From the NCBI RefSeq assembly GCF_016909575.1, contig NZ_JAFBGA010000009.1, positions 62,001 through 126,000 on the forward strand: a stretch of 64,000 nt of DNA, in the 5' to 3' direction. The translations under genes were made by a program, and so were the position numbers. The notes under the pieces are model-generated. The model saw nothing but the letters and a program-made list of their open reading frames with translations. It was not told the DNA's origin and made no database searches. This document shows, piece after piece, positions 16,623 through 26,113 of the stretch. The number at the start of each line of letters is the position of its first letter. Within the stretch, counting starts at the first letter, position 1. The DNA is from Streptomyces sp. HB132. GTDB lineage: Bacteria > Actinomycetota > Actinomycetes > Streptomycetales > Streptomycetaceae.

Positions 16623-17144
16623 TCAACCCTTGACGGCCTCCGCGATCCGCCGGGCGGCCTGGTCGGGCGTGAGGTGTGTGGTGTCGACGACCTCTGCCTC
16701 GGCGTGCAGCCACGTGCGGACCGCCTCGGCGTAGGGCTCGAGGTGGGCGCGGCGGAAGGCGGAGGGACCGAGGACGGTGTCCCCCTCGATGCGCCCGCGG
16801 AGGGTGTCCTGGTCGGCGTGGAGGACGAAGTGCCTGACCGGAATGTCGTGGTGCGCGAGGCCAGCGCTGATCTCGCGCCAGTACTGCTCGACCAGGACGG
16901 TCATGGGCATCACCAGAGTGCCGCCGGTGAAGCCGAGGATGTGGCGGGCGGTCTCGACCACGAGCGGCCGCCAAGGCGCCCAGTCCTGGAAATTGCCCGT
17001 CCAGGGCAGCCCCGGCTTGACGTCCATGAGCGTCTCGCCGACCTTCTCGGCGTCGAACACCCGTGAATCCGGGATCAGCTGCTGCACGAGTGCACCGGTG
17101 GTCGTCTTGCCTGCGCCGTGCGTGCCGTTGAGCCATACGATCAT
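16623..17144 (-). CDS. P-loop ATPase, TmrB-like (tunicamycin-resistance family)
   Basis: The 173-residue protein opens with MIVWLNGTHGAGKTTT, a Walker A close to the N-terminus. It then follows the TmrB pattern: FDAEKVGETLMDVKPGLP, WRPLVVETARHILGFTGGTL and VMPMTVLVEQYW. TmrB of Bacillus is an ATP-binding tunicamycin-resistance protein; most actinobacterial relatives are uncharacterised and may be small-molecule kinases. The ATG at 17144 puts the P-loop in the normal place; the longer upstream frame is GC-driven. No operon partner is evident. Confidence 0.82.
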   Translation of the reverse strand: MIVWLNGTHGAGKTTTGALVQQLIPDSRVFDAEKVGETLMDVKPGLPWTGNFQDWAPWRPLVVETARHILGFTGGTLVMPMTVLVEQYWREISAGLAHHDIPVRHFVLHADQDTLRGRIEGDTVLGPSAFRRAHLEPYAEAVRTWLHAEAEVVDTTHLTPDQAARRIAEAVKG

Positions 17145-17296
17145 GGGGCCCCACGCTAGCGCCGTGTCCGCCGGACCGCCATGAATCCCTCCCCGCCCCG
17201 CCCACGCCCGGCACGGGACTCCCGGCGACCGGCCATTGCCCGGCCGCGGGCCCCTGCACATACTGAGCCGGACCGATTCCGTACGGGGGACTCTTC

Positions 17297-18031
17297 ATGA
17301 CCGAGAGCATCAGCTCGCACTCCGGCACGACCGTCGCGGCAAACCGGGACGGGGAACCGATGGTGCGGGTGGAGAACCTGCACCGTTCCTACGGTTCCGG
17401 GGCCGCCGCCGTCCACGCGCTGCGCGGCGTCTCCTTGGACGTCCCGCACGGTGAACTGGTCGCCCTCAAGGGCAGATCGGGCTCCGGGAAGACGACACTG
17501 CTCAACCTGGTCGGCGGGCTCGACTCCCCCGACGAGGGCCGCGTCACCGTCGGCGGCACCGATCTGGCCGGCCTCGGCGAGGACGGCCTGCTGGAGCTGC
17601 GTCGCGACCGGATCGGCTTCATCTTCCAGTCCTTCGGTCTGATCCCGATCCTGACGGCCGCGGAGAACGTCGGCGTGCCGATGCGCCTGCGCAGAACCGA
17701 CCCGAAGGAGCGCGAGAAGCGGGTCGAGCTGCTCCTCGCCATGGTCGGACTCGCCGACCACGCGGCGCAACGGCCGGGTGAGCTCTCCGGCGGCCAGCAG
17801 CAGCGTGTCGCCATAGCCCGCGCGCTCGCCAACCGGCCCGCCCTGCTGATCGCCGACGAACCGACGGGCCAGCTGGACGCGGAGACCGGGCTCGCGGTGA
17901 TGGAGCTCCTGCGCGCCGTGGTGCGGGGCGAGGGTGTGACAGCACTGGTCGCCACACACGACGCCCAGCTGCTGGACCTGGCCGACCGGGTTCTCGAACT
18001 CAATGACGGTCGCATCGTCGAACAGGTCTGA
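17297..18031 (+). CDS. ABC transporter ATPase, MacB/LolD type
   Basis: A 244-residue ATPase with Walker A GRSGSGKTT (about residues 59-67), Q-loop IFQSFGLIP, signature LSGGQQQR, Walker B ALLIADEPTG and the switch His in VATHD. The LolD/FtsE/MacB subgroup partners FtsX-type permeases. The two permease genes downstream, 164 bp away, are the obvious partners. The start follows GGGGGA. The exporter substrate is unknown; in actinobacteria such systems often export peptides, lipids or lipoproteins. Confidence 0.92.
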   Translation: MTESISSHSGTTVAANRDGEPMVRVENLHRSYGSGAAAVHALRGVSLDVPHGELVALKGRSGSGKTTLLNLVGGLDSPDEGRVTVGGTDLAGLGEDGLLELRRDRIGFIFQSFGLIPILTAAENVGVPMRLRRTDPKEREKRVELLLAMVGLADHAAQRPGELSGGQQQRVAIARALANRPALLIADEPTGQLDAETGLAVMELLRAVVRGEGVTALVATHDAQLLDLADRVLELNDGRIVEQV

Positions 18032-18129
18032 CCCACCGGCCAAAGGGCCGCATTCCGGTGTTGGCGTGCCGGATTCCGGTCACGATCCGATCAAGTCCTC
18101 TGTGAGAACGGTGTTTCCGTGCGCCGCCT

Positions 18130-18159
18130 CTGAAAGCATCCGTGCCGAAAGGCTTTCAG
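18130..18159 (+). repeat. Inverted repeat in the leader between ABC ATPase and permease
   Basis: CTGAAAGC (18130-18137) and GCTTTCAG (18152-18159) are perfect arms around 14 nt, in the 164-bp gap before the permease gene. It could be an operator, or an RNA hairpin separating expression of the two genes. Confidence 0.4.
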
Positions 18160-18195
18160 GGGGACGTACACACAGGGTGCTTCGGGGGGAGACCG

Positions 18196-21100
18196 GTGAC
18201 GGGCTTCGTGTTCCTCCGTGCGCGCGGGCACCGGTTGCTGCTCACGGCCGCACTGCTCGCCGTCCTGCTGACCACCGCCGTACTGACCACCCTCGCCGCC
18301 TTCGCGGGCTCCGTGGGGGACGCCGCGCTGCGCCACGCTCTGCAGACACGGGACGCGGCTGCCGCCTCGCTGGTCATCACCGCGGAAGGTCCCGGCGCGG
18401 ACCGTGCCGGGGCACTGCGGGCCGCCAGGCGCGGTGCTGAGCAGTCCTTCGACGGACTGCCGGTGACTCTGCGGCAGTTCGACCACTCGGGTCCGTACGC
18501 GCTGCCGCGCGGTCTGCAGCCACCGGCAGCCCGCAAGGGCGTTCCGGACCTCACCGAGTTCGCCGTGGCGGACCGTTCACGCGTCCGCCTGTCGAAGGGC
18601 GGCTGGCCCGCGGCAGGACCGGACGACGTGATCGGGGTCGCCGTTCCCGAGGCCGCCGCGAAACAGCTGAAGCTCGTCCCGGGTCCGCGGGTGCTGACTC
18701 TCACCGACCGGCTCGGCGGACCCGCGGTGCGGATACGCGTCACCGGCACCTACCGGCCCGTCGACCGGAACGATCCGTACTGGCAGTTGGACGAGCTGGG
18801 CGGGCGCGGTGTGCGCAAGGACTCGTTCACGACGTACGGGCCGCTGCTCACCGACACCGCGGCCCTCGGGTCCGGCCGTATCACCCAGGACGGCCCGTCG
18901 TGGCTGGCGACCGCCGACTTCAGCTCGTTCGGCGCCGACCGGATCGAGCCTCTGCGCACGGCCGCGAAGAACAGCCAGAAATTCCTCGCCGCGCAGCCCG
19001 GGCTGAAGGGCGGCGTCATGGCCCGCACCTCGCTGCCCGATGTCCTCGGCCAGTTGGAGCGGGCGCTGCTGGTGTCCGGAGCGACGCTGCTGATCGTCTC
19101 GTTGCAACTGGTGCTGCTCGCGGCGTACGCGCTGCTGCTGGTGGCCCGGCTGCTGAGCACGGAACGCGCGCGCGAGACCCGGGTGCTGCTGGCCCGCGGC
19201 GCCTCGCGTGGCCGTCTCGCCGCGCTCTCCGCCACGGAGGCGCTGCTGCTCGCGTTGCCTGCCGCCGTGTGCGCACCGCTGCTCGCCGGTCCGCTCACCC
19301 GGCTGCTGGCCGGGCAGGGACCGCTGGCCAGGATCGGGCTGCACATCGACACCGGTCCGACCGCGGAGGTCTGGCTGGTCGGCGCGGCGGCGGCGCTGGC
19401 CTGCGCCGCCGCCGTGGCGGCCCCGGCGCTCACCGCGGGCACGGCGGCACGCGGCCGCGCCCGTGCGCTGCCCGCCCCGCTGCGGGCCGGCGCCGATGTC
19501 GGACTCCTCGTCGTCGCCGCGGTCGCGTACTGGCAGCTGGACCGGCGCACTTCGGGCAGCGGTGCGCTCAGCGGTGACCGCGAAGGTCAGCTGGGCATCG
19601 ATCCGCTGCTCGTCGTGGCGCCCGCGCTGGCGCTGCTGGCCGGGACCGTACTCACCCTGCGGCTGCTGCCGCCGGCCGCGAAGCTCGCCGAGAGGCGCGC
19701 GTCCGCCGGCCGGGGTCTGAGCGCCTCGCTCGTCGGCTGGCAGCTCAGCCGCAGACCTCTGCGCGGCGCGGGCCCGGTGCTGCTGCTGGTGCTCGCGGTC
19801 GCGATGGGCGTGCTGGCGATCGGCCAGGGCGCGTCCTGGGACCACTCGCAGGACGACCAGGCGGACTTCCACGCCGGTGCCCCGGTACGCGTACTGGGCA
19901 GCGGCACCGTCCAGTTCGGACAGGGCGGGGTGTACGACGGGATGCCGGACGTACGGGCAGCGGTACCGGCCGGCCGTACCGGTCTCGGTCTCTCGGGCGG
20001 ACGCCAGGCCACCGTGCTGGCGCTCGACACCGAACTCGCCGGCACGGAACTGCGGCTGAGGGACGATCTGGCGGACGCCGGCCCCGAGGGGCTGCTGGAG
20101 GCCCTGCACCCACGCAGGACCGCACGCACCGGGGTTCTGCTGCCCGACGACACCGCGCGTCTTGTTCTCGACCTCACCCTCCGCGCCGCCGAGGACGGCC
20201 CGCACGACGAAGCGGGCACGATCATCACCCTGACGGTCGAGGACCGCTACGGAGTGCCCTACCGGCTGGAGTTGGACACACTCAAGCCGGACGGCAAGCC
20301 GCATGCAACAACTGTGGACCTCGCCCGGGCGGCCGACGCCCCTGCGGGGAGGCCGGCGGGTCCTCTCGCGCTGACCGCGCTGGAATTCGACGAGGTGGGC
20401 CACCCGGACCGGATCGCGTCCAAGCGGCTCACGATAGGCGGGATGCGCTCGATCACCGCCGATGGCGCCACCCGGGTGGTCACCGCGGCGGAGGGGCTGG
20501 TCTGGGAGGCGGAGGCAACGGTGAGCCCCGAGCCCAACCCGTCCTTGAACGAGCGTCCGCCCGCGATCATCACCGTGGACTCGTCGGTCCGGACGCCGCT
20601 CGACCTCTCGTACCACACGGGAAGAGCGCTCGACGACGAGTGGGGTGCCGAGCGCACGGTCGGTGTCCGGGCCGTGGTCCGTCGTGCCGAAGCCGCCGTG
20701 CCGGCCGCGCTGGCCACCGATCGGTTCCTCGAGTCCAGCGCGGCGAAGCCCGGATCGGTGATCGAGATCCCGATGCCCGGCGGACCCGTCAAGGTGAAGA
20801 TCGCGGGAGTTCTCCGTGGCATCCCGACCACCGGGCCCGGTGCGGGCGGCCCCGATGCGGCCGCCGACCCCGCGACCGACGGCGGCGCGCTGCTGCTCGA
20901 TCTGCGGGCCGTCAACCGGGTGCTCGCCGCCCGTCCCGACTCGGCGTTCCCGCCCACCGAATGGTGGCTGTTCACCGAGCCCGGCACGGCGGACCGGGTC
21001 GCGGCCACCCTGCGGGACAGGGCCGAGATCGACCCGAGCCAGATCCAGGTGCGTGACGAGATCGCCCAGGACCTGCACGACGATCCGCTCGGCGCGGGCC

Positions 21101-21519
21101 CGCAGTCGGTGCTGCTCGCGGTGGCTCTCGTCGCCGCGGCGCTGGCCGCGGTCGGCTTCGCGGTGGGCACGGTGGGAGCCCTGCGGGAACGCTCGGCGGA
21201 GTTCGCGGTGCTCCGGGCGCTCGGTGCCCCGCGGCGCCGGCCGGCCCGGCTGCTTGCCGCCGAGCAGTCGCTGCTGATCGGGCTGGCGCTGCTGATCGGG
21301 ATCGCCCTCGGCGCGGTGCTCACCCGTGCCGTCGTACCGCTGATCGTGCTGACCGGACAGGCAACACAGCCCGTTCCAAGCGTGCTGGTAGAGCTGCCGG
21401 CCGGCCGTGTCGCCCTGCTGGTCGCCGGAGTCGCCGCCGCGCCCCTCCTCATCGTGGCGGCGCTGGCACTGCGCCGCGGCGATCCCGCGACGGCGCTGCG
21501 CGTCCAGGGAGGAGAGTGA
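18196..21519 (+). CDS. FtsX-type ABC transporter permease, very large
   Basis: A 1107-residue integral membrane protein. One N-terminal segment (LLLTAALLAVLLTTAVLTTL) is followed by a long extracytoplasmic domain, a middle cluster of hydrophobic segments around residues 290-580 (for example LLIVSLQLVLLAAYALLL), a second large extracytoplasmic domain and a C-terminal FtsX cluster (AVALVAAALAAVGFAVGTVG to PLLIVAALAL). This duplicated MacB-like layout suits export or extraction of a substrate from the outer leaflet. GTG 18196 follows GGGGGGA. The gene ends 1 bp before the next permease start. Confidence 0.9.
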   Translation: MTGFVFLRARGHRLLLTAALLAVLLTTAVLTTLAAFAGSVGDAALRHALQTRDAAAASLVITAEGPGADRAGALRAARRGAEQSFDGLPVTLRQFDHSGPYALPRGLQPPAARKGVPDLTEFAVADRSRVRLSKGGWPAAGPDDVIGVAVPEAAAKQLKLVPGPRVLTLTDRLGGPAVRIRVTGTYRPVDRNDPYWQLDELGGRGVRKDSFTTYGPLLTDTAALGSGRITQDGPSWLATADFSSFGADRIEPLRTAAKNSQKFLAAQPGLKGGVMARTSLPDVLGQLERALLVSGATLLIVSLQLVLLAAYALLLVARLLSTERARETRVLLARGASRGRLAALSATEALLLALPAAVCAPLLAGPLTRLLAGQGPLARIGLHIDTGPTAEVWLVGAAAALACAAAVAAPALTAGTAARGRARALPAPLRAGADVGLLVVAAVAYWQLDRRTSGSGALSGDREGQLGIDPLLVVAPALALLAGTVLTLRLLPPAAKLAERRASAGRGLSASLVGWQLSRRPLRGAGPVLLLVLAVAMGVLAIGQGASWDHSQDDQADFHAGAPVRVLGSGTVQFGQGGVYDGMPDVRAAVPAGRTGLGLSGGRQATVLALDTELAGTELRLRDDLADAGPEGLLEALHPRRTARTGVLLPDDTARLVLDLTLRAAEDGPHDEAGTIITLTVEDRYGVPYRLELDTLKPDGKPHATTVDLARAADAPAGRPAGPLALTALEFDEVGHPDRIASKRLTIGGMRSITADGATRVVTAAEGLVWEAEATVSPEPNPSLNERPPAIITVDSSVRTPLDLSYHTGRALDDEWGAERTVGVRAVVRRAEAAVPAALATDRFLESSAAKPGSVIEIPMPGGPVKVKIAGVLRGIPTTGPGAGGPDAAADPATDGGALLLDLRAVNRVLAARPDSAFPPTEWWLFTEPGTADRVAATLRDRAEIDPSQIQVRDEIAQDLHDDPLGAGPQSVLLAVALVAAALAAVGFAVGTVGALRERSAEFAVLRALGAPRRRPARLLAAEQSLLIGLALLIGIALGAVLTRAVVPLIVLTGQATQPVPSVLVELPAGRVALLVAGVAAAPLLIVAALALRRGDPATALRVQGGE

Positions 21520-21520
21520 C

Positions 21521-24244
21521 ATGAAGGCCGCCGCCCCCTGGGTCCGCACCCGGCTTCGCACAGCGCCCGGGTCCGCCGTCGCGCTGTCGCTGCTCGTCCT
21601 GGTCACCTCGTTCCTCGCCGCGGCCTTCCCGCGCGCGGTGGACACGTACGAGGGCCAGGGCCTGCGCCATGAGATCAGCAGCGCCTCGCCGGAGCGAAGC
21701 GCCATCCAGCTGACCGACCAGCCGATGCAGCACGAGGACAGCGGCCCGCGCGACTGGGCCGATTCTCTGCAGTCCCGTCAGCTGACCGAGCACCACCGCG
21801 AGATCCTGGCCGCCCTGCCGAAACCGCTGCGCGCCGACACCGGACAGTCCGCCTACGGAGCACGCATCCTCAAGCCGGTGGCGGCCACCGACGAATGGCT
21901 GCCCCGACTGGACGGCGGGGAAACGGTGTTCACGCTCGTCGCCCAGGCCGGAATCGCCGAGCACTCCACACTCGCTTCGGGGCGGCTGCCCGGAGCCCCC
22001 GCGGGCTCCGCCATCCCGGACGCCGATGCCGTGGAGGCCGCGGTCACCTCGGCCACTGCCAAGTCCCTGCACATAAAGGTCGGTTCGACCATTCATGTGC
22101 CGCGCCCCGACGGCGCGGCCCTCGCCGTGCGCGTCACCGGCGTCGTCGAACCTCTCCGGCCGACGCTGAGCTACTGGTCCGTCGAACCCGTCCTGCGTAC
22201 ACCGACGCGGCTCTACACGGCGCAGACCATTCCTCAGCCGTACTGGCACGGCGCACTGCTGCTGGCACCCGAAGCGGCACCGGCTCTGCTGTCGGTGGCC
22301 GCGGAGACCGAGGCATACTGGCGCATCGCTCCCGACCCGGCCGGGGTCGGCATCGCTGATCTGCCCCGAATCACGCAAGCGATCGCCTCCCTCGAACACG
22401 GCCCGCTGCAGAGCACGTTGCGCACCGCGGTCTCGCCCCAGCTGCAGACGGAGTCCGGCCTGGACGGCGTCCTCGTCGACTTCGACGTCATCCTCTCCGC
22501 CATCGGCCCGGTGGTCGCGGTCGCGGCCTTCGGTGTCGGCAGCGTCGCCGGTGTCGTCCTGCTGATGGCCGGCGGTCTGGCCGCCGCGCGGAGGCACGCC
22601 GAGCTGTCCCTGCTGCGCTCGCGCGGCGGATCGGTCCGCGGCACAGCGGGGAGACTGCTCGCCGAGGTCGCCGTTCCCGTTCTGCCCGCCGCGGCCGTCG
22701 GCTGCGCTCTCGCGCTCGTCGTCGTTCCCGAGGGCCGGATGCCGCCGTCGCTGCTCGCCTCGGCGGCGGTCGCACTGGTCGCCTGTGCCGCACTGCCGCT
22801 GAGGGTCGTGTTCCTGCACCGGCGGCCCCGGCTGCACGGAGAACGGGACGACGTCGTACGGGCCAGACCGTCGCGCCGCCGGACCGTGGCCGAACTGACG
22901 CTGCTGGTGCTGACCGTGGCAGCGGTCGCCGCACTGCGCCGCCGGGGTACCTCGGACGGCGACGTGGACGAACTGGTCAGCGCCGCACCGGTACTAGTCA
23001 GTGTGATCGCCGCACTGGTGCTCGTACGGCTGTATCCGCTGCCACTGCGGCTCGCGGCGCTGCCGGTCGTACGACGGCGCGGTGCGATCGGCTTCCTGTC
23101 ACTGGCCCGTGCCGGCCGTTCTCCCGCCGCCACCGCGCTTCCGCTGCTGGCGCTGCTCGTCGCCCTGACGACCGCGGCGTTCGGCGGCTCGGTACTCGCC
23201 GGTGTCGCCGACGCCCGGGACCGGGCGTCCCTGGCCGCGGTGGGCGCCGATGCCCGGATCGATTCGGCCGGGGCGCTGCCGGACACGCTGGCCGGGAAGA
23301 TACGGAAGGTGGCCGGGGTGCGCGATGTCGTGCCCGTCCGGAGCGAGTACGACCTGGACCTGCGGGACGCCCGCACCGAGAGCGTCACGCTGCTCGCCGT
23401 CGACCCCGACTCGTATGCGCGTCTCGCCCGCAGCACCGGCCTCGGCGCCTTCCGGGCCGACGAACTGCGGAAGTCCTCCGGAGTGCTGCCCGCGCTCGCC
23501 TCCCCGGCCGTCGCCGAGCGGCTGCGTGGCCGGACGAACGCGATCGGGCCGGCGGGCGGCCTCTTCACGGTCCGCGTCGACGTCGTGCGCAGCGCCACCC
23601 CTGCCGTGGCCGAAGGCGACTTCCTGGTGGTCGACGCTGGAGGCCTGCCGGGCAGCCACCGCGCCACCACACTGCTGATCTCCGGCCCTTCGGTCGCCGG
23701 CGCCGGTCTCGAGGCAGCCACCCGCACGGCGGGCTCCGCCACCGTGACGCTGCGTTCCGCCGAACGGGACGGCTTCACGGAGTCGCCCGTGCAGAGCGGC
23801 GCCGAACGGATCTACGTGGTGGCCGCGGTGGCAGGCGCCGGATACGCCGTCCTCGCGCTGTTGCTCTCACTGCTCCGGACCGCCCCCGAGCGGTCCGCGC
23901 TGCTGAGCCGGCTGCGCACGATGGGTCTGACCCGCCGCCAGGGGCGCCGCCTGCTGATCCTGGAGAACCTTCCGCAGGCGCTGCTGGCCGCCGTGGGTGG
24001 TGCCCTGGTCGGCTGGACGGCGATCCGGCTGCTCGCTCCCGGAATCGATCTCGGCCACCTCGCACTGGCCACGCAGGGAGGATCCACCTCGCTCGGCCCC
24101 GTACAGCTGCGTGCCGACCCGGTGAGTCTGCTGCTGCCTTCGCTTGCCGTGGTGGTGATCGCGTCGGCGGTGGCCGCGGCACAGGCCCGGGTGGCCACCC
24201 GGCGTACGGCAACGACCGAACTCAGGGCAGGAGACATGCGATGA
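21521..24244 (+). CDS. Second FtsX-type ABC transporter permease
   Basis: A 907-residue membrane protein homologous in layout to the preceding one. A signal-anchor-like N-terminus (SAVALSLLVLVTSFLAAAF), an extracytoplasmic domain, central membrane segments (VVAVAAFGVGSVAGVVLLMA) and C-terminal FtsX segments (YVVAAVAGAGYAVLALLLSL, LLLPSLAVVVIASAVAAA) are visible. GGGAGGAGAG precedes the ATG. The end overlaps the second ATPase start by 4 bp (ATGA). The two permeases may form a heterodimeric exporter. Confidence 0.9.
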   Translation: MKAAAPWVRTRLRTAPGSAVALSLLVLVTSFLAAAFPRAVDTYEGQGLRHEISSASPERSAIQLTDQPMQHEDSGPRDWADSLQSRQLTEHHREILAALPKPLRADTGQSAYGARILKPVAATDEWLPRLDGGETVFTLVAQAGIAEHSTLASGRLPGAPAGSAIPDADAVEAAVTSATAKSLHIKVGSTIHVPRPDGAALAVRVTGVVEPLRPTLSYWSVEPVLRTPTRLYTAQTIPQPYWHGALLLAPEAAPALLSVAAETEAYWRIAPDPAGVGIADLPRITQAIASLEHGPLQSTLRTAVSPQLQTESGLDGVLVDFDVILSAIGPVVAVAAFGVGSVAGVVLLMAGGLAAARRHAELSLLRSRGGSVRGTAGRLLAEVAVPVLPAAAVGCALALVVVPEGRMPPSLLASAAVALVACAALPLRVVFLHRRPRLHGERDDVVRARPSRRRTVAELTLLVLTVAAVAALRRRGTSDGDVDELVSAAPVLVSVIAALVLVRLYPLPLRLAALPVVRRRGAIGFLSLARAGRSPAATALPLLALLVALTTAAFGGSVLAGVADARDRASLAAVGADARIDSAGALPDTLAGKIRKVAGVRDVVPVRSEYDLDLRDARTESVTLLAVDPDSYARLARSTGLGAFRADELRKSSGVLPALASPAVAERLRGRTNAIGPAGGLFTVRVDVVRSATPAVAEGDFLVVDAGGLPGSHRATTLLISGPSVAGAGLEAATRTAGSATVTLRSAERDGFTESPVQSGAERIYVVAAVAGAGYAVLALLLSLLRTAPERSALLSRLRTMGLTRRQGRRLLILENLPQALLAAVGGALVGWTAIRLLAPGIDLGHLALATQGGSTSLGPVQLRADPVSLLLPSLAVVVIASAVAAAQARVATRRTATTELRAGDMR

Positions 24245-25230
24245 CCGAGTCCTCCACGACCGAGCCGTCCGCGGGGATCACCCTCGGCGAGCTGGAGCGC
24301 CGGGCCGCTGCCCGGCGCGACCGGCCCGAGTACGGCCACGACGCGCTGATCAGCTGCGACCGTCTGGTCCGCATCTTCTCGGCGGACGGAGTCGAGGTGC
24401 AAGCGCTGCAGGGGCTCGATCTGCTGGTCCGCGAGGGTGAGCTGATGGCCCTGGTCGGAGCGTCGGGCAGCGGCAAGTCGACCCTGATGAACATCCTGGC
24501 GGGCCTGGACGAACCGACGGCCGGCGCCGCGAAGGTGGCCGGCTGCGATCTGCTGACCATGGGAGCGAAGGACCGGCTGCGCTACCGGCGCGAGGTGGTG
24601 GGCTTCGTCTGGCAGCAGACGGCGCGCAACCTGCTGCCGTATCTGAGCGCAGTGCAGAACGTGACGCTGCCCATGCAGCTGCGCGGCCGTACGAAGAAGA
24701 AGGCCGAGCGGGCCGAGTCGCTGCTCTCCCTGCTGGACGTCGCCGACTGCCGCGACCGCCGCCCCGACCAGATGTCCGGCGGTCAGCAGCAGCGCGTGGC
24801 CATCGCGGTGGCGCTGGCCAACGAGCCGTCGGTGCTGCTCGCCGACGAGCCGACGGGCGAGCTGGACTCCCGGACGGCGGAGCAGGTCTTCGCCGCGCTG
24901 CGTACGGCGAACGAGGAACTCGGCACGACGACCCTCATCGTCACCCACGACCAGTCGGTGGCCGACGAGGTCCGCCGCACGGTGGCCATCCGCGACGGCC
25001 GCACCTCCACGGAAACCCTGAAGCGTACGGAGATCGACGCGGCGACGGGCCAGGAATCGGTGGTGGCCAGGGAGTACGCGATGCTGGACCGCGCGGGCCG
25101 CCTCCAGCTGCCCGCGGAGTACACCGACGCCCTGGGCATGCGTGAACGGGTGATGCTGGAGCTGGAACCCGACCACATCGGTATCTGGCCGGACGACGGG
25201 ACAGGGCGCCCGCCTCCGCGTTCCGGCTGA
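24241..25230 (+). CDS. ABC transporter ATPase with C-terminal AbrB-like segment
   Basis: The 329-residue protein has a MacB/LolD-type ATPase core with Walker A GASGSGKST (about 73-81), signature MSGGQQQR, Walker B VLLADEPTG and switch His in VTHD. It is longer than usual at both ends: a ~35-residue N-terminal extension, and after residue 275 a segment reading MLDRAGRLQLPAEYTDALGM then RERVMLEL. That resembles the SpoVT-AbrB swapped-hairpin fold (DxxGRVxLPxEYxxALGI). The AbrB resemblance is my pattern reading. The segment may mediate dimerisation or nucleic-acid contact. It overlaps the second permease gene by 4 bp. Confidence 0.88.
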   Translation: MTESSTTEPSAGITLGELERRAAARRDRPEYGHDALISCDRLVRIFSADGVEVQALQGLDLLVREGELMALVGASGSGKSTLMNILAGLDEPTAGAAKVAGCDLLTMGAKDRLRYRREVVGFVWQQTARNLLPYLSAVQNVTLPMQLRGRTKKKAERAESLLSLLDVADCRDRRPDQMSGGQQQRVAIAVALANEPSVLLADEPTGELDSRTAEQVFAALRTANEELGTTTLIVTHDQSVADEVRRTVAIRDGRTSTETLKRTEIDAATGQESVVAREYAMLDRAGRLQLPAEYTDALGMRERVMLELEPDHIGIWPDDGTGRPPPRSG

Positions 25231-25313
25231 GCGGCAGCAGACGCCGGCCCGGCCGGAGCAAGCGGGTTCCTCTCGGCTGCCGGGAGTGACGAGCGGTGAA
25301 TGCCGTGCCGCGC

Positions 25314-26066
25314 TCAGCGGACGGCGGCAGCGTCACGGCGGTCAGGCCGGCGGGCGACGAATACCCACTCCTTGCCCGGGCGGTCGGGTGCGTCCCGGAC
25401 CTCCTCCAGCACGAATCCCTGCGCGACCAGGTCCGTCCCGATCTCCCGGCGCTCCCGGAATCGCAGGGTCGAATCGGACGTGAACCGCTGCCCGTCCGCG
25501 GCGAACACGTAGGTCCAGCGAAAGGTCACCAGGGGCCCGTCCACCTCGACCAACTCGACCCAGCTCTCGACCGCGCCGACGCCCTGGATCTCCGTGACCC
25601 TGTGCGACGCGGCGCGGTTCCACGTCTCCCAGGCCCGCCCGGCCGGGTCGCGGGTCTCGAACACCAGCCGCCCGCCGGGTCGCAGGGCGTCGTGAGCCCC
25701 CTGGAGCGTTTGCCGCCACGTACGCGGAGCGGCGATCTCCTGGGCGACGTTCGCCGTCATGGTGACCAGGTCGACCCGCATGGGCGGAAGAGCTGTCGCG
25801 TCCCCGCAGATCCAGCGGACCCGGTCACTGCCCGGCTTGCCGCGGGCCACCTCGATGGAGGCCCGGGCGGGATCGACGCCGACGACCTCGATCCCGCGAT
25901 CGGCCAGGAGGAGTGCGAAGACGCCGGTGCCACAGCCGATGTCCAGAACGCGCCTCGCGTCGAGACGCCGGGCGATGTCCAGGTAGGCGTCGAGGTCGCT
26001 GCGGTCCGGATCGAGCGGGTCGTAGATCGCTGCCAGTCGCGGATGCTCGAAGATCTCGTCAGCCAT
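25314..26066 (-). CDS. Class I SAM-dependent methyltransferase
   Basis: A 250-residue methyltransferase with motif I RVLDIGCGTGVFALLLADRG, the acidic residue of motif II (VVGVDPA) and motif IV-like DLVTMTANVAQE. The substrate cannot be inferred. ATG 26066 gives the usual short N-terminus (MADEIFEHPRLAAIYD). A TATACC -10-like hexamer on this strand (26081-26076) ends 9 nt before it, so the leader is very short; an upstream start would overlap that promoter. The gene is divergent from argC. Confidence 0.87.
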   Translation of the reverse strand: MADEIFEHPRLAAIYDPLDPDRSDLDAYLDIARRLDARRVLDIGCGTGVFALLLADRGIEVVGVDPARASIEVARGKPGSDRVRWICGDATALPPMRVDLVTMTANVAQEIAAPRTWRQTLQGAHDALRPGGRLVFETRDPAGRAWETWNRAASHRVTEIQGVGAVESWVELVEVDGPLVTFRWTYVFAADGQRFTSDSTLRFRERREIGTDLVAQGFVLEEVRDAPDRPGKEWVFVARRPDRRDAAAVR

Positions 26067-26113
26067 GCGTTCGAAGGTATAGCTGATCGGCAGCCCGACG
26101 CTACCCCTAAACA

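Noticed and set aside
14257-17328. 1023-codon minus frame and the 824-codon plus frame at 14592-17066
   Set aside because: They run through several genes with clear domains and only lack stops because of GC content. Only the short ankyrin part of the plus frame (15540-15728) was kept.
18577-21705. Long minus-strand frame opposite the first permease
   Set aside because: Gln/Arg/Gly-rich shadow of a membrane protein gene, no start or ribosome binding site.
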